12,060 nucleotides of DNA, from assembly GCA_031268245.1 (NCBI GenBank), contig JAIRXN010000183.1, positions 1 through 12,060 of the forward strand, written 5' to 3'. This DNA is from Treponema sp. Its GTDB lineage: Bacteria; Spirochaetota; Spirochaetia; Treponematales; Breznakiellaceae. Under the pieces are notes generated by a model. That model was not told where the DNA came from. It searched no databases and saw only the letters and a program-made list of their open reading frames with translations. Positions 7,129 to 12,060 of this stretch are shown here, in pieces. Every line of letters begins with the position of its first letter. Within the stretch, counting starts at the first letter, position 1. Position numbers and translations under genes: made by a program.

Positions 7129-7557
7129 ATGTCTTTCAAAGTTGCGTTGAGTTCCTCAAACGGAAAAGAGACGGATCTGCATTTTGGCAATACGGAAATA
7201 TTTTATATTCTTTCGGTGGATGAACAAAGCGGCGCATGGGAACTAAGTGAACAGCGTCCCGTACCGCAGGGGGCCGGCCATGGAGGATCTGTCCCGGAGG
7301 GAAACTCAGGCGGATGCCTCGGGCACAGCGATGAACGGCTTGATGCGGTCATCAGGCTGCTCTGTGACTGCAGCTATGTCCTTACTGCCAGGATAGGCAG
7401 GAAGCCTCACATGTTTTTGAAACGGGCCGGGATCACCGCCCTTGAAGCGCCGGCGGATATTGACGAAGCAATTTCCAAACTTGCCGTGTATCACAAGAGA
7501 TACTCAAGTATCAATCAGGAGCGTCATAATGGTGAGCTTCTTGCAAAACTCGGTTAG
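7129..7557 (+). CDS. NifX / NifB-C-terminal-type dinitrogenase cofactor-binding protein
   Basis: The 142-residue product matches the small Nif cofactor domain (PF02579 type) found in NifX, NafY, VnfX and the C-terminus of NifB. Family members bind or carry nitrogenase cofactor precursors such as NifB-co. Visible marks are the early strand MSFKVALSSSNG, the HFG motif at 18-20, the RPVP segment at 43-46 and the helix-strand stretch DERLDAVIRLLCDCSYVLTA with RIG, then GI near 101. Cysteines are C63, C79 and C81. Residues 47-66 form a Gly- and His-rich insertion that could touch metal. No radical-SAM domain is attached, so it is a stand-alone carrier, not NifB. It is followed after 62 bases by the iron-sulfur flavoprotein gene and faces the nitrogenase-like operon, so a role in that system's cofactor handling is a reasonable inference. 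Related stand-alone domains also occur outside nitrogen fixation. Confidence 0.8.
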   Translation: MSFKVALSSSNGKETDLHFGNTEIFYILSVDEQSGAWELSEQRPVPQGAGHGGSVPEGNSGGCLGHSDERLDAVIRLLCDCSYVLTARIGRKPHMFLKRAGITALEAPADIDEAISKLAVYHKRYSSINQERHNGELLAKLG

Positions 7558-7559
7558 TG

Positions 7560-7574
7560 CGGACCTGCGGTCCG
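7560..7574 (+). repeat. Small GC-rich hairpin between the NifX-like and flavoprotein genes
   Basis: CGGACC (7560-7565) and GGTCCG (7569-7574) enclose TGC, starting 2 bases after the NifX-like stop. No T-run follows, so it is more likely an RNA-stabilising or partial-attenuation hairpin than a terminator, or chance. Confidence 0.35.
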
Positions 7575-7619
7575 TTGCAGAGCCTCCGGTTAATGAAAAC
7601 GGAGAGAACGGAGCTTCCT

Positions 7620-8174
7620 ATGGGTAAAGATATTTTGGTTCTTACCGGGAGCCCCCGTAAAGGCGGAAACAGCGATAAGCTGGCTGATGCTTTTATTAAG
7701 GGGGCAAATCATAGCGGACATGATACCGTTAAGTTTGAAGCGGCCTTCAAAAATATTCAGGGCTGCAAGGGCTGTGGTTTATGTTTCAGCGGTTCCCATC
7801 CGTGCGTAATCCGGGATGACTTTGACGAACTGTATCCGCTTCTGGAAAGATCCGGCGTCATAGCTTTTTTCTCTCCGCTCTACTGGGGAGGAATTTCGGC
7901 CCAACTGAAAGCCGCCTGGGACAGATTCCATGCGTATACCGGACGCGAGAATAGAAAACGCCTCGCAATCAGGGAGAGTGTGTATGTCCTCTGCGGTCAT
8001 AATGACAATACCGCACAGTATGAACCGGCAGCAAAGATCTACAGGGACATTGCGGCATATATGGGATGGCAGGATCGGGGAGTGCTATTGGCGGCCGGCT
8101 TGCTTGACAAAACCGGCATAGACGGCCGCCCCGCGGAACTTGCAAAGGCCGAGGCACTGGGCGCATCCCTGTAA
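7620..8174 (+). CDS. Iron-sulfur flavoprotein (Isf-like, NADPH-dependent FMN reductase fold)
   Basis: The 184-residue protein has a flavodoxin-like fold: the FMN phosphate loop GSPRKGGNSD at 10-19, and SPLYWGGISAQLK at 85-97 which contacts the flavin in this family. Between them is the compact motif C49-x2-C52-x2-C55-x6-C62, the cluster motif of archaeal and bacterial iron-sulfur flavoproteins, which bind FMN and a [4Fe-4S] cluster and pass electrons from ferredoxin; their length is also about 190 residues. The ATG at 7620 has CGGAG 6 bases before it. Upstream in-frame ATGs at 7557 and 7593 lack this and would add residues before the first beta strand. It probably shares a transcript with the NifX-like gene and may supply or receive electrons for the neighbouring nitrogenase-like enzyme; that link is inference. 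A plain FMN reductase with unligated cysteines is the alternative. Confidence 0.82.
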   Translation: MGKDILVLTGSPRKGGNSDKLADAFIKGANHSGHDTVKFEAAFKNIQGCKGCGLCFSGSHPCVIRDDFDELYPLLERSGVIAFFSPLYWGGISAQLKAAWDRFHAYTGRENRKRLAIRESVYVLCGHNDNTAQYEPAAKIYRDIAAYMGWQDRGVLLAAGLLDKTGIDGRPAELAKAEALGASL

Positions 8175-8184
8175 CAATCTGTTA

Positions 8185-8218
8185 GACTTGTTCAATAACT
8201 TCAGTTGTCGAACAAGTC
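8185..8218. repeat. Palindrome copy 3 between convergent operons
   Basis: GACTTGTTCAATAACT (8185-8200), TC, then AGTTGTCGAACAAGTC (8203-8218) form a 16-bp stem with one mismatch and one possible G-U pair. The left arm equals copy 1 apart from one base, and the outer bases equal copy 2. It fills the gap between two convergent genes and touches the stop codon of the NifD-like gene (8218-8220), a typical place for a two-way transcription end, but neither side has a clear T-run. Confidence 0.65.
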
Positions 8219-9726
8219 TATTCTTTGATATACGCGAATACTTCTTTATCGTACCATTCTTTACGGTAGGGAAGAGATCTGTACTTCTGCATGTTCCTGT
8301 TGAACTGGCTGTTTGAAATGAGCCGCTTAAGCCGGCAGGCAACATCAAAGGCTCCGGCATAAGCCATATAACTGTTGCCGGGATTGAAAAGAGGCAGCAC
8401 AGGCAGCCCGTGTTTTGAGGTGATGTTTCCTCCGCCTGAGTGCATCAGGATCACGTCGGGTTTTATTTTCCGTATCAGGTTGGCCTGCTCAAAGGGATGC
8501 TGGGAGGCAATGTCGATATAGGTATCGCCTGAAATTTCCAGATCATCCATTACCGGTGTTGCGAATTTATCGATATGATGGCTTTTCAGTCCCGCAATTT
8601 CCATTCCCAGATCCTTTACCAGTTCCGCGGTTACAAAGATACGCAGTTCCCCGCCTGAAACATAGGCCCGCTTGCCCTTCAATACGGCGCGGTACGGTTC
8701 AAGAGCCTTATCAAGGGCAGCGTCTTCCTTTTCGATGAGGAGCCGTGCCTTCTGTTCAATATTAAAATGTCTTGCGATGTTCATGAGCCAGCGGGAAGTG
8801 CCTTTACGTCCGATGGGCATGGAGTCGATTATATAGGGGATTCCGTATTCTTCATGAATATACTTGACATAATAATCGTCATGAGTTCCGCAGATGCTGA
8901 CATTGAGCGCCGCATCAAGCACACGCCTGAAGTCTTTGGGAGATGAAAAACAAGGAAGGAAGTTTACATTGAGTTCCAGGGCATTGAGAAGCCTCTGCAA
9001 TTCAAGTTCATCGGAGCGTCCCATTGAACCGACATTAAGCACGTTGACAGTATGGGCCTTGTTGTATTCCCAGACGATGTCATCAAGTTTATCGGGAATC
9101 GCCAAATTTTCACGTTCAATTTTTTTCTTTGTAAGATTTTTAAGAATGCCGTTGTATACCGCATCATAGGCGGTTGCCATGAGTTTTGTTTTGAAACCTT
9201 CGCAGTTCACCGATACAAGATCCGCAGACACACTGCCCTGAAGCTGGCCGAGGATAGTGTCAACATCATCCCCGATGAGGGCCGGTACGCAGGAGCCGGC
9301 AACGACAATGGCTTCAGGCCGCCATTCCCGGTCGGCAAAGAGAACCGCCTCACGGAGTTTTTTTTCGCCGCCCGAGATTACATCGTTTTCGTCGAGGTTG
9401 GTGGAGATCTGTACGGTACTGTTCTGCGCCGGATCCCGCAGGCGCTTCATGTTCCTTCCGGCCCCGTAACCGCCTATTGACCAGAATCCGCAGCCAACCG
9501 GACCGTGGACAATTACCACCGTGTTGCGCAGCGTATTGAGCATGGCAAGGCTCAGGGTAAACTGGCAGCCAAAACTCTGACCGAAACTTCTGTTTGCCGT
9601 ATTAAAGCAGCCCCCATCCTTACGCCCCAAGCGTTCCCGTAACTGCATGCAGGTTCCGCAAAATGCAGTGCCTGCCTGTAGACGTTCTTCTCTGGGCGGA
9701 GCCGCCCGTTCTATTTTTGTTTTCAT
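8218..9726 (-). CDS. Nitrogenase-like component 1 alpha subunit (NifD-like)
   Basis: This 502-residue protein belongs to the NifD/NifE/NflD superfamily. Three P-cluster-type cysteines are visible: C54 (FGCQFT), C79 (HGPVGC) and C146 (GSCVPALIGDD). STNLDENDVISGGEKKL at 108-124 matches the NifD pattern. C279 stands 14 residues before YGIP (294-297), exactly as the cofactor-binding Cys275 of Azotobacter NifD does, so an active-site metal cluster is plausible. Aligned without gaps from CEGF (175-178), NifD Gln191 and His195 become Met183 and Tyr187, and no His occupies the place of His442 in the segment 441-465. Further cysteines at 23, 26 and 40 precede the core. ATG 9726 has GAGGAG 5 bases before it. 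It is last in an operon with the NifK-like and cysK genes. An N2-fixing role looks unlikely; a nitrogenase-like reductase is the best reading. A NifE-type scaffold is the alternative. Confidence 0.8.
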   Translation of the reverse strand: MKTKIERAAPPREERLQAGTAFCGTCMQLRERLGRKDGGCFNTANRSFGQSFGCQFTLSLAMLNTLRNTVVIVHGPVGCGFWSIGGYGAGRNMKRLRDPAQNSTVQISTNLDENDVISGGEKKLREAVLFADREWRPEAIVVAGSCVPALIGDDVDTILGQLQGSVSADLVSVNCEGFKTKLMATAYDAVYNGILKNLTKKKIERENLAIPDKLDDIVWEYNKAHTVNVLNVGSMGRSDELELQRLLNALELNVNFLPCFSSPKDFRRVLDAALNVSICGTHDDYYVKYIHEEYGIPYIIDSMPIGRKGTSRWLMNIARHFNIEQKARLLIEKEDAALDKALEPYRAVLKGKRAYVSGGELRIFVTAELVKDLGMEIAGLKSHHIDKFATPVMDDLEISGDTYIDIASQHPFEQANLIRKIKPDVILMHSGGGNITSKHGLPVLPLFNPGNSYMAYAGAFDVACRLKRLISNSQFNRNMQKYRSLPYRKEWYDKEVFAYIKE

Positions 9727-9738
9727 ATATTCTCCTCA

Positions 9739-11079
9739 TTATCGTCCCGATACAAGCAGTGAAAAGGCGTCTTCCGCCAGAGAGAGGCCGCCGTTAAATC
9801 CCGCGTATGCCTTGTTGAATACCACCCTGTTGTTTGCGGGGAACGAAACGGTGAGGAGGGGGAAACCGGACTCCTCGGCAAAATCCCTCTCAAATACACT
9901 GCCGAAGATAACTATAGGCGAAAGCGCTTCATAGTACACGTGGTTGCGGTTCCGTTCCCAACTATCGATAAGATAATGCCGCAGGGATGAGGCGTTTGGA
10001 TCGTAACGGACTTCAGGTTCTATTCCGGAAGCATAGCCGGAAAAACGTTTATTAAGGGCCGCTTCATTTTCTTCCGTGAGAGGATCTGTGATCATAACAA
10101 GATGGGGAATCCAACCCAGTTCATCGGAAATAAAGTTGGCCAGGGCAGGCCCGTAATTGGAATCCGCAGCCACAACTCCGTAACGCTGAAGATCGATGTC
10201 ATTATAGGTATCCGCAATACGTTCAAAGTAATCAAAGTAGATTTCCTCTTCGGCCTTGATCGCATCGTAGATGATCTTGTCTTCTATATTCAGGGACTTT
10301 CCAACATTGCGTAAAAACTTTGAGGTCTGGAAAAAACCTATGGGCATCTGCTCCCGGATATAGGGAATCTCATGTACTTCCCTGAAGCTTTCTGCGGCCC
10401 GCTCTGCGTATACATCGGACAAGACAATATTGAGAGCGGCATTGCCGCAATTGCGAAGATCTTCAAGGGTTTCCCTTTCACCGAAAAAAGTGTTTGCCTC
10501 AACGCCGATGAGTTTTAATACCCGCTTTATCTCCTTCAGATTACCCTTATAAAAAATATCGTTACCCGGAATGACGCCGAAAACATTGACGGTTTTTGCG
10601 AGCCGTATTTTTTGTTTGACAATAAATTTTCTGATCAAGTTTTCGAGAACCAAATCGTAACCCTGCTGGGCGTTGCCCCTGAAACTTGGAGTCTGTACGG
10701 CCAGTATCCTCTCCGGCAGATCTCCAATATGATCCACGGCGGAGAGTATGTCGTCGCCGATCATCTCCACCATACAGCCTGAAATAACGATGTATAGATC
10801 TCCGTCTATCACTTCCATGGTGCTGCGGATCTGTTCTTCCAGCCTTGCCTCTCCGCCGAATATGATTTCTTTTTCCGACACATTGCTTGAAGGTATCGAC
10901 GTGGCTCCGCAGTAACCCCCGCCGAGGTAAGAAGCTCCTGAGTTCCCGCCGATGTAGTAATTATACGCGCAGCCCGTGGCTGCATGAACAATAGGTATGG
11001 TACGGGGCAGTGCCCGTATCAGCGCCAGTGCGCCGCCCAGGGCGCATACATAGCGGGGCCGGTCAATTACAGTGCTCAC
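9739..11079 (-). CDS. Nitrogenase-like component 1 beta subunit (NifK-like)
   Basis: Read from GTG 11079, the protein has 446 residues, shorter than typical NifK (about 520) because the N-terminal extension is missing. C12, C37 and C102 correspond to the NifK P-cluster cysteines; the 25-residue gap between the first two equals that of NifK Cys70 and Cys95, and GCMVEMIGDDI at 101-111 matches the CMAEVIGDDL region. Also visible are FGGEARL at 74-80, MPIGFFQTSKFL at 245-256 and the C-terminal FNGGLSL. All three cysteines argue against NifN or BchB, which keep fewer. The gene starts 10 bases after the cysK stop and ends 12 bases before the NifD-like ATG. Here the beta-like gene comes before the alpha-like gene, the reverse of nifDK. 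It should form the heterotetramer with the NifD-like protein and share its P-cluster. The open frame extends upstream into cysK, but that part is antisense-like noise. Confidence 0.8.
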   Translation of the reverse strand: MSTVIDRPRYVCALGGALALIRALPRTIPIVHAATGCAYNYYIGGNSGASYLGGGYCGATSIPSSNVSEKEIIFGGEARLEEQIRSTMEVIDGDLYIVISGCMVEMIGDDILSAVDHIGDLPERILAVQTPSFRGNAQQGYDLVLENLIRKFIVKQKIRLAKTVNVFGVIPGNDIFYKGNLKEIKRVLKLIGVEANTFFGERETLEDLRNCGNAALNIVLSDVYAERAAESFREVHEIPYIREQMPIGFFQTSKFLRNVGKSLNIEDKIIYDAIKAEEEIYFDYFERIADTYNDIDLQRYGVVAADSNYGPALANFISDELGWIPHLVMITDPLTEENEAALNKRFSGYASGIEPEVRYDPNASSLRHYLIDSWERNRNHVYYEALSPIVIFGSVFERDFAEESGFPLLTVSFPANNRVVFNKAYAGFNGGLSLAEDAFSLLVSGR

Positions 11080-11085
11080 AATACG

Positions 11086-11091
11086 CTCCTT
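11086..11091 (-). promoter_or_regulatory. Ribosome binding site fixing the NifK-like GTG start
   Basis: AAGGAG on the minus strand lies 6 bases before GTG 11079 and overlaps the cysK stop codon (11090-11092). It decides the short start and suggests translational coupling of cysK with the NifK-like gene. Confidence 0.8.
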
Positions 11092-12058
11092 AGTACCAAA
11101 TGGGACTTTTTTCCCGGGGAAGATCTCTCCACAGCACGGTGGAAAGGTAACGTTCCCCCGTGTCGGGAAGGATCGCCACAACGGTCTTGCCCTTGCTTTC
11201 ATCCCGGCCTGCAATCTTCGCGGCGGCATAGGCGGCGGCCCCGGAGGAAATGCCGACCAGAAGCCCCTCTTCACGGGCCAGTACCCTGGCGGTATCAACC
11301 GCTTCTTCATTGCGGACGCGGAATACCTCATCCACCACGGAGAGATCCAGCACATCCGGCACAAAGCCCGCGCCGATTCCCTGTATCTGGTGGGGGCCGG
11401 CTTTCCCGCCTGAAATCACCGGAGACGCATCCGGTTCAACGGCCACTGCCCTGACTTCGGCTTTTTTCTCTTTCAGGGCGCAGCCTGCGCCGCTCAAGGT
11501 TCCTCCGGTACCGACCCCGGCAACGAGAATATCAACCTTTCCCCCGGTAGCCTCCCAAATTTCAGGGCCCGTGGTCTTCCTGTGTATTTCGGGATTTGCA
11601 GGATTGGAAAATTGCTGAAGAATCAGACTGTCCGGTATCTGGGCATTCAATTCCAGCGCCTTGTTTATGGCCCCCTTCATGCCCAGCGCTCCGGGGGTCA
11701 GCACAAGTTCCGCGCCCAGCGCCAGGAGGAGTTGCCGGCGTTCAATGCTCATCGTATCGGGCATGGTAAGAATCAACCTGTAGCCCCTGGCAGCCGCAAC
11801 GAAGGCAAGCCCTATACCTGTATTGCCGCTGGTTGGTTCTATCAGGATGGTTCCGTTTGTAAGGCTGCCCTTGGCCTCCGCATCCTCAATCATAGCCTTT
11901 GCGATGCGGTCTTTTACACTGGAAAGGGGGTTGAAGTATTCAAGTTTGAAGAGAAGATCCGCCCCGGTGATACCTGCGAGCCTTATAAAGCGCTGAGGCC
12001 GCAAAAGCGGAGTCCGGCCTATCAGTTCCGTTAAGTTATCCACTATTATGTTCGCCAT
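11090..12058 (-). CDS. cysK: Cysteine synthase (O-acetylserine sulfhydrylase)
   Basis: The 322-residue PLP enzyme makes cysteine from O-acetylserine and sulfide in the cytoplasm. The PLP lysine is K49 in SSVKDR, the substrate loop TSGNTGI is at 76-82, the phosphate-binding loop GTGGT is at 183-187, HQIQGIG is at 223-229, SSGAA lies at 271-275 and PDTGERYLS at 298-306. The N-terminus (ELIGRTPLL) is that of a full-length CysK; a tail of about 15 residues follows the usual end and closes with Ile-Trp-Tyr. CysM or an enzyme using thiols cannot be excluded. ATG 12058 is only two bases from the window edge, so its ribosome binding site and any upstream operon genes are unseen. Its place directly ahead of the NifK/NifD-like genes is the strongest hint that the reductase releases a sulfur species for assimilation. 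Confidence 0.85.
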   Translation of the reverse strand: MANIIVDNLTELIGRTPLLRPQRFIRLAGITGADLLFKLEYFNPLSSVKDRIAKAMIEDAEAKGSLTNGTILIEPTSGNTGIGLAFVAAARGYRLILTMPDTMSIERRQLLLALGAELVLTPGALGMKGAINKALELNAQIPDSLILQQFSNPANPEIHRKTTGPEIWEATGGKVDILVAGVGTGGTLSGAGCALKEKKAEVRAVAVEPDASPVISGGKAGPHQIQGIGAGFVPDVLDLSVVDEVFRVRNEEAVDTARVLAREEGLLVGISSGAAAYAAAKIAGRDESKGKTVVAILPDTGERYLSTVLWRDLPREKSPIWY

Positions 12059-12060
12059 AA

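Noticed and set aside
6951..8218. CRISPR array
   Set aside because: The three palindromes are irregularly spaced, vary in sequence and have genes between them; no repeat-spacer periodicity exists.
8185..8218. Standard rho-independent terminator between the convergent genes
   Set aside because: The stem is good but AT-rich, and no continuous T-run follows on either strand; it is kept as a repeat with possible termination role only.
8218..11079. Canonical molybdenum nitrogenase nifDK
   Set aside because: Gene order is reversed, the NifK-like protein is short, key Gln/His residues appear replaced, and no nifH adjoins the pair within the window.
11080..11364. 95-residue N-terminal extension of the NifK-like frame
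   Set aside because: It overlaps cysK out of frame, looks random in composition, and the GTG at 11079 has an ideal ribosome binding site and matches the start of homology.

Overview
The window looks like a chromosomal segment of a spirochete close to Treponema. The main taxonomic clue is the first gene, a P83/100-type spirochaetal protein: signal peptide, conserved N-terminal domain, long charged coiled coil, C-terminal beta-rich domain. Base composition is moderate. Nitrogenase-related genes inside a treponeme-like genome recall the termite-gut treponemes, but that placement is inference. Every gene is complete; none is frameshifted. Nine protein genes are called.

Left part (1-4609, minus strand): an RNA m5U methyltransferase of the RumA/RlmD type, a beta-propeller plus HEAT-repeat exported protein starting 4 bases after it, and the P83/100 protein, which has its own promoter-like -10 box. 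A three-codon mini-ORF with the better Shine-Dalgarno sequence sits directly before the methyltransferase. Middle (4694-6892, plus strand): a divergent pair, a monoacylglycerol-lipase-like alpha/beta hydrolase behind a good sigma-70-type promoter placed unusually close to the start codon, then poly(A) polymerase pcnB.

Right part (6951-12058): the most interesting region. A nested palindromic block (6951-7089) precedes two plus-strand genes, a stand-alone NifX/NifB-C-terminal-type cofactor protein and a small iron-sulfur flavoprotein. A related palindrome (8185-8218) closes this pair and overlaps the stop of the convergent minus-strand operon. That operon reads cysK (cysteine synthase), then a NifK-like subunit, then a NifD-like subunit, with 10- and 12-base gaps and strong ribosome binding sites.

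The NifK/NifD-like pair keeps all six P-cluster-type cysteines and the cysteine that would anchor an active-site cofactor. By hand alignment it lacks the Gln, His and homocitrate-side His that molybdenum nitrogenase uses for N2. Together with cysK in the same transcription unit, this points to a nitrogenase-like reductase acting on a substrate other than N2, plausibly releasing sulfide or thiol that cysK could capture, by analogy with methylthio-alkane reductase. The cofactor carrier and the flavoprotein would fit as cofactor handling and electron supply. No nifH-like reductase or nifB is in the window; the operon's upstream end lies beyond the right edge, where they should be looked for.
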